The notes under the pieces are model-generated. The model searched no databases and was not told where the DNA came from. It saw only the letters and a list, made by a program, of their open reading frames with translations. From contig NZ_VWNA01000001.1 of assembly GCF_009600605.1 (NCBI RefSeq), forward strand, positions 3,458,501-3,522,500: DNA of 64,000 nucleotides. The letters are read 5' to 3'. The position numbers were made by a program, and so were the translations under genes. Source of the DNA: Segnochrobactrum spirostomi. Lineage in GTDB: Bacteria > Pseudomonadota > Alphaproteobacteria > Rhizobiales > Segnochrobactraceae. Below are positions 1 through 9,738 of the stretch, one piece after another (position 1 is the stretch's first letter; the number at the start of each line of letters is the position of its first letter).

Positions 1-902
1 AGGTCGATCTCGGCTCGCCGCGCATCGGCGCCGAGCGCATCGTCGATCTCTACGCCTCGCCGCTGCCCGAGCGGCCGGGGTCGGTCGTGGTGATGCTCCA
101 GGAGCGCACCATGGCCGACAAGATCGACCGGCAACTGACGTCCCGCGGCGCCGCGCGCACGGTGACCGGCCTCGCCGCCATGCTGGCCCACGAGATCCGC
201 AATCCGCTCTCGGGCATCCGCGGCGCGGCGCAGCTTCTCGAAACCACGGTGAACGAGGACGACCGGGCCCTGACCCGCCTCATCACCGACGAGACCGACC
301 GCATCAAGAAGCTGGTCGATCGCATGGAGGTCTTCTCCGACGAGCGCCCCATCGAGCGCGAGCCGGTCAACATCCACGTCGTGCTCGACCACGTGAAGCG
401 GCTCGCCTTGAGCGGCTTCGCCCGTTCGATCCGCATCTCGGAGGATTACGACCCCTCGCTGCCGCCGGTGTTCGCCAACCGCGACCAACTGATCCAGGTC
501 TTCCTCAACCTCGTGAAGAACGCGACCGAGGCGATCGGCTCGGACCCGGACGGCGAGATCGTGCTCTCCACCGCCTTCCGCCCGGGCATCCGCCTCTCGG
601 TGCCGGGCACCGCCGAGCGCGTCAGCCTGCCGCTCGAATTCTGCGTGCGCGACAACGGGCCGGGCGTGCCGTCCGACCTGATGCCGCATCTGTTCGACCC
701 GTTCGTGACGACGAAGCCGAACGGCACCGGCCTCGGCCTCGCCTTGGTCGCCAAGATCGTCGGCGACCACGGCGGCGTCATCGAATGCGAATCCCAGCCG
801 CGCCGCACCCAGTTCCGCATCCTCATGCCGGCGGCCGTGGCCGCCCGCGAGAGGCCGAACGCCCCGTCCGCGCGTCCCGCGCCGCGACCTTCAGAGCCGT
901 GA
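1..902 (+). CDS. ntrB: Nitrogen regulation sensor kinase/phosphatase NtrB, 5'-truncated by the window edge
   Basis: The reading frame is open from base 3, so the start lies outside the window; about 299 C-terminal residues are visible. NtrB autophosphorylates and transfers phosphate to NtrC under nitrogen limitation, and acts as an NtrC phosphatase when bound by PII. The phosphoacceptor motif [13 protein letters not shown] has its histidine codon at 189-191. The ATP-binding N box (LVKNATEA), G1 box (DNGPGVP) and G2 box (GTGLGLALV) are all intact, and no transmembrane segment is seen, as expected for a cytoplasmic kinase. Only the end of the N-terminal PAS domain is present. ntrC follows after 10 bp, consistent with an ntrBC operon. 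Confidence 0.95.
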   Translation, partial: VDLGSPRIGAERIVDLYASPLPERPGSVVVMLQERTMADKIDRQLTSRGAARTVTGLAAMLAHEIRNPLSGIRGAAQLLETTVNEDDRALTRLITDETDRIKKLVDRMEVFSDERPIEREPVNIHVVLDHVKRLALSGFARSIRISEDYDPSLPPVFANRDQLIQVFLNLVKNATEAIGSDPDGEIVLSTAFRPGIRLSVPGTAERVSLPLEFCVRDNGPGVPSDLMPHLFDPFVTTKPNGTGLGLALVAKIVGDHGGVIECESQPRRTQFRILMPAAVAARERPNAPSARPAPRPSEP

Positions 903-912
903 GCACCCGAGC

Positions 913-2348
913 ATGACCACCGGCAAGATCCTGGTGGCGGACGACGATGCCGCCATCCGCACCGTCCTCAACCAGGCCCTGTCCCGGGCCGGCTACGAGG
1001 TGCGCCTGACCTCCAATGCCGCGACGCTCTGGCGCTGGGTGAGCCAGGGCGAGGGCGATCTCATCATCACCGACGTGGTGATGCCCGACGAGAACGCCTT
1101 CGACCTCCTGCCGCGCATCAAGAAGGCGCGGCCGGATCTGCCGGTCGTGGTGATGAGCGCGCAGAACACCTTCATGACGGCGATCCGCGCCTCCGAGCGC
1201 GGCGCCTACGAATATCTGCCGAAGCCGTTCGATCTGAAGGAGCTGATCTCGATCGTCGGCCGGGCGCTCGCCGAGCCGCGGGCGAAGCGCAACCTCGCCC
1301 CCGACGACGAGGGCACCGAGAACATGCCGCTCGTCGGCCGCTCGCCGGCGATGCAGGACATCTACCGGGTGCTCGCCCGGCTGATGCAGACCGACCTGAC
1401 CGTGATGATCGTCGGCGAGTCCGGCACCGGCAAGGAACTGGTCGCCCGCGCACTTCATGATTACGGCAAGCGCCGCAAAGGGCCGTTCGTCGCCATCAAC
1501 ATGGCGGCGATCCCCCGCGACCTCATCGAATCCGAACTATTCGGCCACGAGAAGGGCGCCTTCACCGGTGCCGCCGCGCGCTCCGCCGGCCGCTTCGAGC
1601 AGGCCGAGGGCGGCACGCTCTTCCTCGACGAAATCGGCGACATGCCGATGGAGGCGCAGACCCGCCTTCTGCGCGTGCTCCAGCAGGGCGAGTACACGAC
1701 GGTCGGCGGCCGCACCCCGATCAAGACGAATGTCCGCATCGTCGCCGCCACCAACAAGGACCTGCGGCAGCTCATCAATCAGGGCCTGTTCCGCGAGGAC
1801 CTGTTCTTCCGCCTCAACGTGGTCCCGATCCGGCTGCCGCCCCTGCGCGAGCGCGCCGAGGATATTCCGGACCTCGTCCGCCACTTCTTCACGGTCACCG
1901 AGAAGGAGGGGCTGCCGGCGAAGCAGATCGAGCAGGCGGCGCTCGACAGGCTGAAGCAGCATCGCTGGCCGGGCAATGTGCGCGAGCTCGAGAACCTGGT
2001 GCGGCGCCTGACGGCGCTCTATCCCCAGGACGTCATCTCGGCCGCTCTGATCGAGCACGAGCTCGACGAGCCGACCCCGGCGCTGCCGCAGCCCGACGGG
2101 CAGGACACCCTGGCGTCCTCGGTCGAGCGCCACCTCGCGACCTATTTCGCCGGCTTCGGCGACGACCTGCCGCCCCCGGCCTCTATCACCGCATCCTGCG
2201 CGACGTGGAGCAGCCCTTGATTGGCGCGGCGCTCGCCGCGACACGCGGCAATCAGATCAAGGCGGCCGAACTCCTCGGCGTGAACCGCAACACCCTGCGC
2301 AAGAAGATCCGCGACCTCGACATCCAGGTCATCCGCGCGCTGCGGTGA
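913..2348 (+). CDS. ntrC: Nitrogen regulation response regulator NtrC, interrupted by an apparent one-base deletion
   Basis: NtrC is a sigma-54 enhancer-binding activator phosphorylated by NtrB. The receiver domain (about residues 1-120) has the DDDAA acidic pocket, TDVVMPD phospho-site and PKPF lysine. The AAA+ domain has Walker A GESGTGKE, the sigma-54 contact loop GAFTGA and Walker B LDEIGD. The frame as written stops at 2220 with an unrelated tail. Shifting one base in the run CCCCCGG (2173-2179) continues as [14 protein letters not shown] and ends in the helix-turn-helix region [16 protein letters not shown] at 2348, giving 478 residues, the family's usual length. The change is probably a C6 read as C5. 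The gene usually precedes ntrY-ntrX, but here a toxin-antitoxin pair follows. Confidence 0.93.
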
Positions 2349-2437
2349 CGAGCGGGTGTATTGCAATTGGCGCTACGCGGTCCTAGGTGACGGAGAGGCC
2401 CGTCGAACGACGCGGGCGCGATTGCGAGGCGGCGGCG

Positions 2438-2734
2438 ATGGCGAACGGGGAGCGTAAGGATTATCCGATCTCGATGCGGCTGCCGGACGCGGACGTCGCC
2501 ATGATCGATCGCGCCGCGAGCCTCAGGGGCCGTTCGCGCACCGACTTCGTCCGTGAGGCGGCGGTGCGGGCCGCCGAAGAGGCGATTCTGGAGAATCGCC
2601 TGATCCGCATGAGCGAGGACGGTTTCGACGCCTTCCTGGACGCCGTGGCGCGCCCGGCCGCGCCGGTCGCCGAGATGGTGGACCTCGCCGAGCGTCCCGC
2701 GCCGTGGGAGCCCGGATACCGGGCGGAGCGATGA
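2438..2734 (+). CDS. TacA-like DUF1778 ribbon-helix-helix antitoxin
   Basis: This is a 98-residue protein. It opens with a ribbon-helix-helix DNA-binding segment (YPISMRLPDADVAMIDRAA, then RSRTDFVREAA), as in DUF1778 antitoxins, followed by an acidic or proline-containing tail (about residues 60-98) that would wrap the toxin. I chose the internal ATG at 2438 because family members begin just before this strand; the frame could also open at 2387. The GNAT gene begins 3 bp after the stop, which is the standard antitoxin-toxin order. By family knowledge the pair would repress its own promoter, which should lie in 2349-2437. I saw no convincing operator there beyond a short ATTGCAAT palindrome at 2360. 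Confidence 0.85.
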   Translation: MANGERKDYPISMRLPDADVAMIDRAASLRGRSRTDFVREAAVRAAEEAILENRLIRMSEDGFDAFLDAVARPAAPVAEMVDLAERPAPWEPGYRAER

Positions 2735-2737
2735 GCG

Positions 2738-3253
2738 ATGGCGATCTCGGCTCCGGAGCCGATCGCCGCCCATCACGACGTCCCTGATTTTTACTGCGGC
2801 CATCCCGCCCTCGACCATTGGCTGAAGGCGCGTGCGCTCTCCAATCATCGCAGGGGCTTCACCGCGGTCATGGTGGTACACGAGGCGGGGCGGGTCGTCG
2901 GCTATTATGGGCTGGCGCCGGCCGCAGTGGTGGCGGCAAGCCTGCCGCGCGCGATCCGTACCGGCCAGCCGCCAGATCCGGTGCCCTGTCTTCTGCTGGG
3001 GCAACTCGCGACGGATGCCCGTTGGGCGGGCCGCGGTATCGGCACCGGCCTCGTCAAGCACGCCCTGCAACGCTGTGTGGAGGCCGCACGGCTGATCGGC
3101 GGGCGCGCCTTGATGGTGAATGCCGTCGACGAAGGGGCGGCCGCGTTCTGGCGGCGGCGCGGCTTTCTGGCGTCCAAGGACGATCCGCTCGTCCTGTTCC
3201 GCTCGCTGCCCGATATCGCGGCCTCGCTCGCCGAGGCCGCAGGACAACCCTGA
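2738..3253 (+). CDS. TacT-like GNAT-family N-acetyltransferase toxin
   Basis: This 171-residue protein matches the TacT/AtaT group of toxins, which acetylate the amino group of aminoacyl-tRNAs and block translation. Diagnostic stretches are FYCGHPALDHWLKARA near the N-terminus, VVGYYGLAP in the central sheet, the acetyl-CoA pyrophosphate loop ARWAGRGIGTGL (about residues 90-101) and the C-terminal AAFWRRRGF. It sits 3 bp downstream of its DUF1778 antitoxin on the same strand. The target tRNA cannot be read from the sequence. Its position straight after ntrC, in place of the usual ntrYX pair, suggests insertion, although base composition resembles the surroundings. Confidence 0.87.
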   Translation: MAISAPEPIAAHHDVPDFYCGHPALDHWLKARALSNHRRGFTAVMVVHEAGRVVGYYGLAPAAVVAASLPRAIRTGQPPDPVPCLLLGQLATDARWAGRGIGTGLVKHALQRCVEAARLIGGRALMVNAVDEGAAAFWRRRGFLASKDDPLVLFRSLPDIAASLAEAAGQP

Positions 3254-3310
3254 AACGCCACGAGGCTCGCGCTGTCGCGCGAGCCCCGTGGCCGTCTCAT
3301 TTGCCGTCTC

Positions 3311-4656
3311 TTACTCGCCGTCGCGGGCGAGGAAGCCTTCGAGCCAGTGGATGTCGTACATCCCGTCGGCGATCTCCGGGTCTTCGACGAGCCGGCGGAA
3401 CAGCGGGATCGTGGTGTTGATGCCGTCGACGACGAATTCGTCCAGGCAGCGCTTCAGGCGCATCATGCACTCGACGCGGTTGCGGCCGTGCACGATGAGC
3501 TTGCCGATCAGGCTGTCGTAGTTCGGCGGGATCGAATAGCCCTGGTAGACGCCGGAATCGACGCGCACGCCGAGGCCGCCGGGCGGGTGGAAATAGGTGA
3601 TCTTGCCGGGCGAGGGCGTGAAGGTGCGCGGGTCCTCGGCGTTGATGCGGCATTCGATGGCGTGGCCGTTGAAGCGCACGTCGCTCTGCTGCAAGCCGAG
3701 CGTGCCGCCGGCGGCGACCCGGATCTGCTCGTTGACGAGGTCGATGCCGGTGATCATCTCGGTCACCGGATGCTCGACCTGGAGGCGGGTGTTCATTTCG
3801 ATGAAATAGAACTCGCCGTCCTCGTAGAGGAACTCGACGGTGCCGGCGCCCTCGTACTTCAGCTCGCGCATGGCGCGCGCGACCCGCTCGCCGATCGCCT
3901 CGCGCTGCTCGGCATTGAGGGCCGGCGACAGCGCCTCCTCCCACACCTTCTGATGGCGGCGCTGGAGCGAGCAATCGCGCTCGCCGAGGTGGATGGCGTT
4001 GCCCTGGCCGTCGCCGAACACCTGGATCTCGATGTGGCGGGGCTTGGAGAGGTAGCGCTCCAGATAGACCGCGTCGTCGCCGAAGGCGGCCTTGGCTTCG
4101 GAGCGGGCCGTCGCGAGGGCGGTCTCGAGGTCGGCCGCGGTGCGGGCGACCTTCATGCCGCGTCCGCCGCCGCCGGCCGCCGCCTTCACGAGCAGCGGAT
4201 AGCCGATCTCCTCGGCGACCTTGCGGGCCTCGGCGTCGGTGCGCACCTCGCCCTCGGAGCCCGGCACCACCGGGATGCCGAGGCGCTTGGCGGTGTGCTT
4301 GGCCTCGATCTTGTCGCCCATGATGCGGATGTGTTCCGCCGGGGGCCGATGAACTTGATGTTATGCGCTTCGAGGATCTCGGCGAAGCGGGCATTTTCCG
4401 ACAGGAAGCCGTAGCCGGGATGGACGGCGTCCGCCCCGGTGATCTCGCAGGCGGCGAGCAGCGAGGGGATGTTGAGATAGCTGTCGCGCGCCGGCGGCGG
4501 GCCGATGCACACGCTCTCGTCGGCGAGGCGCACGTGCATGGCGTCGGCATCCGCCGTCGAGTGGACGGCCACGGTCGCGACGCCGAGCTCCTTGCAGGCG
4601 CGCAGCACCCGCAAGGCGATCTCGCCGCGATTGGCGATGAGGATCTTCGAGAACAT
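3311..4656 (-). CDS. accC: Acetyl-CoA carboxylase biotin carboxylase subunit, interrupted by an apparent one-base deletion
   Basis: AccC carboxylates biotin on AccB using ATP and bicarbonate, the first step of fatty-acid synthesis. It starts [17 protein letters not shown] at 4656, its ATG sharing one base with the accB stop. The frame is lost near 4340-4346: the coding strand reads GGCCCCCGGCGG where a sixth C would give the conserved [14 protein letters not shown]. The second frame continues with the glycine-rich ATP loop [10 protein letters not shown], the active-site segment [14 protein letters not shown] and a complete C-terminus at 3311. Adding one base gives 448 residues, the normal AccC length. 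The gene is essential, so a sequence error is the likeliest explanation. Confidence 0.93.
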
Positions 4657-5123
4657 TATTCGACGATCACCAAAGGCTCGCCGTATTCGACGGGCCGGCC
4701 GTCGGCGACGAGGATCTGGGTGACGGTGCCGGCATGCGGGGCGGGGATCTGGTTCATCGTCTTCATCGCCTCGACGATGAGGAGGGTCTGGCCGACGGTT
4801 ACCTTGTCGCCGACCTCGATGAACGCCTTTGCGCCGGGCTCCGGTGCCAGATAGGCGGTGCCGACCATCGGCGACTTCACGACGCCGGGGTGCTGGAGAG
4901 GGTCGGCGGGGGCGGCGGCCGTCGTCGGCACCGCGACCACGGTCTGCGCCGGGACCGGGCCGGACACCACGGGGGCGACATAGGTCGCCGGGGTGCCGTG
5001 GCGGGCGATCCTGAGGCGCATGCCCTCCTGCTCGACCTCGATCTCGGTGAGGTCGGTTTCCTTCAGGAGTTCCGCGAGTTCGCGGATCAGCGTCTGGTCT
5101 ATCGTCGGCTTCTTCTGGGACAT
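4656..5123 (-). CDS. accB: Acetyl-CoA carboxylase biotin carboxyl carrier protein
   Basis: This 155-residue carrier holds the biotin that AccC carboxylates. The C-terminal biotinyl domain (about residues 80-155) contains the biotinylation motif EAMKTMNQI, with the modified lysine in AMKTM, and the [13 protein letters not shown] strand typical of bacterial BCCP. A proline/alanine-rich linker (about 50-80) joins it to the N-terminal domain. I chose the ATG at 5123 ([10 protein letters not shown]) over an in-frame ATG six codons upstream, by comparison with the family. The stop TAA overlaps the accC start by one base, implying translational coupling. aroQ lies 40 bp upstream on the same strand. 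Confidence 0.95.
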   Translation of the reverse strand: MSQKKPTIDQTLIRELAELLKETDLTEIEVEQEGMRLRIARHGTPATYVAPVVSGPVPAQTVVAVPTTAAAPADPLQHPGVVKSPMVGTAYLAPEPGAKAFIEVGDKVTVGQTLLIVEAMKTMNQIPAPHAGTVTQILVADGRPVEYGEPLVIVE

Positions 5124-5163
5124 GGCTTCCGGTGAGCGCAATCGCGTGGGCGGGAAGGCGGCG

Positions 5164-5607
5164 TCAGCGTCGGATGAGACCGGCGAGGGCGTCGATCGCG
5201 AGCTCGTAGCTCGCGGCGCCGAAGCCGAGAATCACCCCGGCAGCCGCCGGCGAGATGTAGGAATGGTGGCGGAAGGCCTCGCGGGCATGCACGTTCGAGA
5301 GATGCACCTCGATCACGGGCAGGCCGACGGCGCGGATCGCGTCGTGCAGCGCGACGGAGGTGTGCGTGTAGGCACCCGCGTTCAGGATGATGCCGCCGAC
5401 GCCGGTGTCCGCCGCCTCGTGAATCCAATCGACGAGGACGCCCTCGTGGTTGGACTGGCGGAACGTGACGTCGAGATCGTGACGCTTGCCGGCCGCGACG
5501 CAACGGGCCGCGATCTCGTCCAGCGTCGTCGATCCGTAGATCGCCGGCTCTCGCTTGCCGAGCCGGTTCAGATTGGGTCCGTTCAGCACGAACGCCGGAA
5601 TTGCCAT
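5164..5607 (-). CDS. aroQ: Type II 3-dehydroquinate dehydratase
   Basis: AroQ converts 3-dehydroquinate to 3-dehydroshikimate, the third step of the shikimate pathway. The 147-residue length is typical of the dodecameric type II enzyme. Visible motifs are the N-terminal [14 protein letters not shown] with the family's GPNLN signature, the flexible lid with its tyrosine (IYGS), [32 protein letters not shown], and [17 protein letters not shown] carrying the catalytic histidine region. It heads the aroQ-accB-accC cluster conserved in many alphaproteobacteria. aroC, for a later step of the same pathway, is at 50.8 kb in this window. Confidence 0.96.
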   Translation of the reverse strand: MAIPAFVLNGPNLNRLGKREPAIYGSTTLDEIAARCVAAGKRHDLDVTFRQSNHEGVLVDWIHEAADTGVGGIILNAGAYTHTSVALHDAIRAVGLPVIEVHLSNVHAREAFRHHSYISPAAAGVILGFGAASYELAIDALAGLIRR

Positions 5608-5739
5608 CCGTCACACCACATCAACGTCGCCGAGGCTGCGGGCAGATGCCGCGGCGCCTCGGCCGGTCGCCTCCTTATAGGGATTTGCGGAGACGGATGG
5701 AATGCCTGCAAATCGCTCAGGATCGCGGTTTTCCCACGC

Positions 5740-6561
5740 TCAGCACGAACTTGTCGTGCCGCCGCAATGGCGCACCGTGTCCACCTGCTGCTTCAGGGCG
5801 TCGTAGCCGACCGCACCGGGCATCACGCTGTCGGCGATGACGTAGGACGGCGTGCCGCTGATCTGGAGGAGATCGGCGAGATTGTGGGTCTCCTCGAGGG
5901 TCGCCGCGACGTCCGGGCCCTTCATCGCCGCCTTGATCTTGTCCATCGGCAGGCCGAGCTTCTCCGCGACGGCGAGCGCCCGGGCGCGATCCGCCGGTCC
6001 GTCCGTCTCGAACATGGCGCGGTGGAAGTCGGCATAGCGGTCCGGGGCGACGTCCTTGATCGCGATCGCGACTTGGGCCGCTTCGACCGAGCCCTGGCTC
6101 AGGATCGGATATTCCTTCAGCACCACGCGCAGCTTCGGATCGGCCTCGATCAGCTTGAAGGTGTCGGCGACGGCGCGGCGGCAATAGCCGCAATTGTAGT
6201 CGAAGAACTCCACCATGGTGACGTCGCCCTTCGGATTGCCGAGCACCACCTGGTGCTTGGAATTGAAGAGGAGATCGCTCTGGCTCGCGATGATCTCCTT
6301 CTGTTGCTTGGCGGCGTCGGCCTCCTCACGCTTCTTCAGCGCGACATAGGCCTCCTGGAGCACCTCCGGGTGCGTCACGAGATATTGGTGGATGATGGTC
6401 TCGATCTCGCGCGTCTGAAGATCGGAGAAGGCCTTCGATTCCTGGCCCGCGGGGGCGGGGGCATCGGCCGCGAACGCGGTGAGGGTCGGCGTGGCCGCGA
6501 CGGCGGCGCCGACGGAGAGAGCGGCGGCGGCGGCGAGGAGGCGGCGACGGATCGTGGGCAT
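5740..6561 (-). CDS. DsbA-family (Com1-like) periplasmic thiol oxidoreductase
   Basis: This 273-residue exported protein has an N-terminal signal peptide (about residues 1-32: basic MPTIRRR, a hydrophobic alanine-rich core, AFAADA cleavage region). An N-terminal helical extension (about 40-100) is followed by a DsbA-like thioredoxin fold with active site CGYC at residues 124-127 and the cis-proline loop GTPSY near 235. It belongs to the Com1/ScsC-type branch rather than classical DsbA, and probably handles disulphide formation or isomerisation in the periplasm. Two further cysteines lie close to the C-terminus (HCGG and the final residue), which is unusual and could form a second disulphide. 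The M48 protease gene lies upstream on the same strand, so the two may form an envelope quality-control unit. Confidence 0.9.
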   Translation of the reverse strand: MPTIRRRLLAAAAALSVGAAVAATPTLTAFAADAPAPAGQESKAFSDLQTREIETIIHQYLVTHPEVLQEAYVALKKREEADAAKQQKEIIASQSDLLFNSKHQVVLGNPKGDVTMVEFFDYNCGYCRRAVADTFKLIEADPKLRVVLKEYPILSQGSVEAAQVAIAIKDVAPDRYADFHRAMFETDGPADRARALAVAEKLGLPMDKIKAAMKGPDVAATLEETHNLADLLQISGTPSYVIADSVMPGAVGYDALKQQVDTVRHCGGTTSSC

Positions 6562-6633
6562 GGTACGCGGTCCTGTTCAGAGGGGAGGCCGGAGGGGGAT
6601 CGGCGAGCGCGACCCCGACCGCCGGCGAGAGCG

Positions 6634-8085
6634 TCAGCCGCGGCCGAGCCGCGGCGGTTTGCAGGAGATGATGTCGTCGGCCTGGAGCCAAGCCGGGGTG
6701 CCGGGCTTGAGCGCTGCTTGGGCGCGGGCTGCGTAGCGACGCGCCTCGGAGCACGATCCCGCCGCCATGATGCCCCGCGCGGTCGAGAGGTCGGCCATCG
6801 GGATGTTGCCCTGCGCCGCATAGGCGGTGGCGAGGCTGCGGAACAGGGCGGTGTCGTCGGGTTCCTGCTGCGCGGCGCGCTGCAATTCCACGACCGCCTG
6901 CTTCACCATCGCCGGGTCGCCGGAATTCGCCAGCGCCTGGCCATACATGATGCGGATCGGGCCGGCACTGGGCGCGAGCGAGACGGCCTGACGCAGCGGC
7001 GCGACGGCCTCGCGCGGACGGCCGCCCTCGAGCAGGGCCTGGCCCTTCAGCTCCCAGAAATAGGGGTTCTTGGGCTGCTGCTTGATGAGCGCGTCGATCT
7101 GCTGGAGCGCGCCCTGCGGATCGCCGATCCGGTAGGCGATGATGGCGCGGGCATATTGGGCCGGCAGGCTCTTGTCGGTCGGCGGATATTGCCGGGAGAC
7201 GAGGGAGGGCTGACCGGTGAAGGCCGTCAGCTTGGCGCGCACCATGTCGTGGCGTGCCTGGAGCGCCGGCGGGTCCTTGGCGTTCCAATAGGGGCTCTGT
7301 TCGGCGAGGGTCTCCACCGCGGCGAGGCGCTCGCGGGAGAACGGATGGGTCTGCGCATAGGGGTCCGCGTAGCGCGTGACCATGATCTCTTCGTTGGCGA
7401 GTCGGCGGAAGGTCTCGACCATGCCTTTCGCCGATTGCTTGGTCATCAGGAGATATTTGAGCGCGGCACGGTCGGCCGCCTCTTCCTCCGAGCGTTGGTA
7501 GGCGAGCAGCGTGCGCTGGGCGATGCCGAGGCCGCCGGACATGGCGGCGGCGCCACCGTTGCCCATCGAGGTGCTTCCGCTCGCCGCGCCGGCGGCGACC
7601 GCGCCTGCGCCGACGAGCATCCCAACGGCGGCGATGAGCTGCGCCTTCGCCATCTCCTCGTGGAGCTTGATGAGATGGTTGCCGGCCATGTGGCCGGTTT
7701 CGTGGGCGAGTACGCCGATCACCTCGTTCGGCGTCTTCGATTGCATGATGACGCCGGTGTTGATGAACACCCGGTGCGAATCGGCGACGAAGGCGTTGAA
7801 GCGCGGATCGTTGATGAGCACGATCTCGGTGCTGCCGCCGGGCACGCCGGCCGCCTTCAGGATCGGATTGAGATAATCGCGCAGGAGCTGTTCGGTCTCG
7901 GCGTCGCGCACCAGCGGCAGGCCGCGGCCCGCCATGTTGGTTTCCTGGGCGAGGGCCGGCGCCACGGCGAGGTGTGACGCGGCCGCGAGGCACAACCCGG
8001 CTGCCGCACGGCGCGCTGCCGGCAGCGGCGCGAACCGCAGGGTTCGGACGGGAGAGAGGCGGCTCAGGCAACGCTTCAGCATCAT
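6634..8085 (-). CDS. BepA-like periplasmic M48 metalloprotease with TPR repeats
   Basis: This 483-residue protein starts at the ATG at 8085 (MMLKRCLSRLSP); a longer upstream frame is open but shows no family similarity. Residues 1-47 look like a signal peptide ending APALA. The M48 zinc protease domain carries HETGH at residues 128-132, with the third zinc ligand in the SEEEAADRAALKYL segment. The C-terminal half consists of TPR-type helices (for example PYFWELKGQALLEGGRPREAVAPL). Family members such as E. coli BepA degrade or assist misassembled outer-membrane proteins. The DsbA-like gene 72 bp downstream fits an envelope-maintenance role. Confidence 0.92.
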   Translation of the reverse strand: MMLKRCLSRLSPVRTLRFAPLPAARRAAAGLCLAAASHLAVAPALAQETNMAGRGLPLVRDAETEQLLRDYLNPILKAAGVPGGSTEIVLINDPRFNAFVADSHRVFINTGVIMQSKTPNEVIGVLAHETGHMAGNHLIKLHEEMAKAQLIAAVGMLVGAGAVAAGAASGSTSMGNGGAAAMSGGLGIAQRTLLAYQRSEEEAADRAALKYLLMTKQSAKGMVETFRRLANEEIMVTRYADPYAQTHPFSRERLAAVETLAEQSPYWNAKDPPALQARHDMVRAKLTAFTGQPSLVSRQYPPTDKSLPAQYARAIIAYRIGDPQGALQQIDALIKQQPKNPYFWELKGQALLEGGRPREAVAPLRQAVSLAPSAGPIRIMYGQALANSGDPAMVKQAVVELQRAAQQEPDDTALFRSLATAYAAQGNIPMADLSTARGIMAAGSCSEARRYAARAQAALKPGTPAWLQADDIISCKPPRLGRG

Positions 8086-8348
8086 GTCAGGCTCGCTCGT
8101 CAGCCCGCGCGTCGTCGAGGGCTCGGCCGAGCCTTCGCGGTCTTTTCGCCGCGATCCCCCCGCCGATTTGTCCCGCGAAGCCCTTTCCTCTCGGCGCAAT
8201 TGGTCCGAAAGAACGGCTTCACCCCCGCCGCGCGGCGCACCGACCTCGGACGATCGATCCGGATCGGAATACCCTGCCCGACGGAAGACAGCAAATGCGG
8301 CGGCAGCGGGGCGCAGCCCCTCCATGCCGGCTCAGGAGACTTCGCACC

Positions 8349-9548
8349 GTGACGAGCGGCATTACGAGCCCCCCTTCGGCGGCGTCCCGGACCCCACGGG
8401 CCTCGCGCCGCAGCGCCGTCGATCCGTTCATCGCCATGGACGTGATGAGCGCCGCCGTCGCCCGCGAGGCGACCGGGGCCAGCGTGGTGCGGATGGAGGT
8501 TGGCCAGCCCTCGGCGCCGGCGCCGCAGGCGGTGATCGCCGCCGCCCAGGCCGCGGTCGCCGGCGGCCGCATCGGCTATACCGAGGCGCTCGGGCTCAAG
8601 GCGCTGCGCGCCCGCATCGCCCGCCATTATGGCGAGCGCTACGGCCTCGACGTTTCGCCCGATCGCGTCGTCGTCACCACCGGCTCGTCGGGCGGGTTCA
8701 ACCTCGCCTTCCTCGCCGCCTTCGATGCCGGCGACCGCATCCTCTTGCCGGCGCCGGGATATCCCGCCTATCGCAACGTGCTGTCCGTGCTCGGGCTGAT
8801 GCCCGTCGAGGTGGAGACCCAGGCTGCGACGCGCTGGAGCCTCGATGCGGGTGCGATCGCGCGGGCCCATGCGGAGGCGCCGCTCGCCGGCGTGCTGGTC
8901 GCAAGCCCCAACAACCCGACCGGCACCGTGATCGGGCGCACGGCGCTGACCGATCTCACCGCCGCCGCGGCGGAGCGGGGCCTGTGGTTCATCTCCGACG
9001 AGATCTATCACGGCCTCGTCTACGAGGGTGAGGAGACGAGCGCGCTCGCCGTCTCGGACGAGGCGATCGTCATCAACTCGTTCTCCAAATATTTCTGCAT
9101 GACCGGCTGGCGCGTCGGCTGGATGGTGGTGCCGGAGCGGCTCGTCCGGCCGATCGAGCGGATCGCCCAGAATCTCTTCATTTCGGTGCCGGAAATCTCC
9201 CAGCGCGCGGCGCTCGCCGCCTTCGATGCGGGGGAGGAGCTCGAGGCGGTGAAGGCGGTCTATGCCCGCAACCGCGAGATTCTGCTCGGGCGGCTGCCGG
9301 CGCTCGGCTTCGACGAGATCCTGCCCGCGGACGGTGCCTTCTACGTCTATGCGAGCGTGCGCCGCTTTTCGAACGACAGCCACGATTTCGCCCGCGCGAT
9401 GCTCGCCGAGGCGGGCGTCGCGGCGACGCCGGGCGCGGATTTCGATCGCACCCGCGGCCACGCCTATATCCGCTTCTCGATCGCCGGTTCGACCGCGGAC
9501 ATGGTCGAGGCGATGGACCGCCTCGAGCGCTGGCTCACGCGCGGCTGA
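8349..9548 (+). CDS. Class I/II PLP-dependent aminotransferase
   Basis: This 399-residue fold-type I aminotransferase is in the aspartate/aromatic aminotransferase superfamily. I placed the start at GTG 8349, preceded by AGGAG; the open frame extends upstream to 7974 but that part overlaps the divergent protease gene and has no family character. The PLP lysine is K247 in NSFSKYFCMTGWR. Other signatures are VVTTGSSGGFNLAF (cofactor phosphate loop), the SPNNPTGT motif, ISDEIYHGLVYEG (aspartate pairing with the pyridine nitrogen) and the C-terminal YIRFSIAG arginine that binds the substrate carboxylate. The exact amino donor cannot be told. Confidence 0.9.
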   Translation: MTSGITSPPSAASRTPRASRRSAVDPFIAMDVMSAAVAREATGASVVRMEVGQPSAPAPQAVIAAAQAAVAGGRIGYTEALGLKALRARIARHYGERYGLDVSPDRVVVTTGSSGGFNLAFLAAFDAGDRILLPAPGYPAYRNVLSVLGLMPVEVETQAATRWSLDAGAIARAHAEAPLAGVLVASPNNPTGTVIGRTALTDLTAAAAERGLWFISDEIYHGLVYEGEETSALAVSDEAIVINSFSKYFCMTGWRVGWMVVPERLVRPIERIAQNLFISVPEISQRAALAAFDAGEELEAVKAVYARNREILLGRLPALGFDEILPADGAFYVYASVRRFSNDSHDFARAMLAEAGVAATPGADFDRTRGHAYIRFSIAGSTADMVEAMDRLERWLTRG

Positions 9549-9673
9549 GCCGCCGGGGCGGGCGAAGCAACCACCGCGCCGTCCCGCCCTTCTCCGCGCT
9601 CGCGGGGAGAACAAGCGGGGGTGCCGAGATAAGCGATCCGCCGGCTCGGGGCGATGAGACCCATCAAAACGAC

Positions 9674-9697
9674 GATGGCCCGGCGAGCCGGGCCATC
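9674..9697 (-). terminator. Rho-independent terminator downstream of rne
   Basis: A perfect 10-bp stem (GATGGCCCGG with CCGGGCCATC, loop CGAG) lies 42 bp past the rne stop. Read on the minus strand it is followed by GTCGTTTTGAT, a T-rich tail. The 190-bp gap between the aminotransferase and rne holds no other feature I can support. Confidence 0.8.
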
Positions 9698-9738
9698 GAG
9701 ATGTTCGTTTGGGAGCGCGCCTAAAGCGACCGCCCGCC

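Noticed and set aside
2360..2367. ATTGCAAT as operator of the toxin-antitoxin pair
   Set aside because: Eight bases with no second copy or flanking dyad is too little support.
4993..7977. 994-codon plus-strand open frame opposite accB, aroQ, dsbA-like and M48 genes
   Set aside because: It runs antisense to four clearly identified genes, has a composition driven by high third-position GC and shows no domain. The same holds for long antisense frames at 9709-12735, 19438-21864 and 57772-60768.
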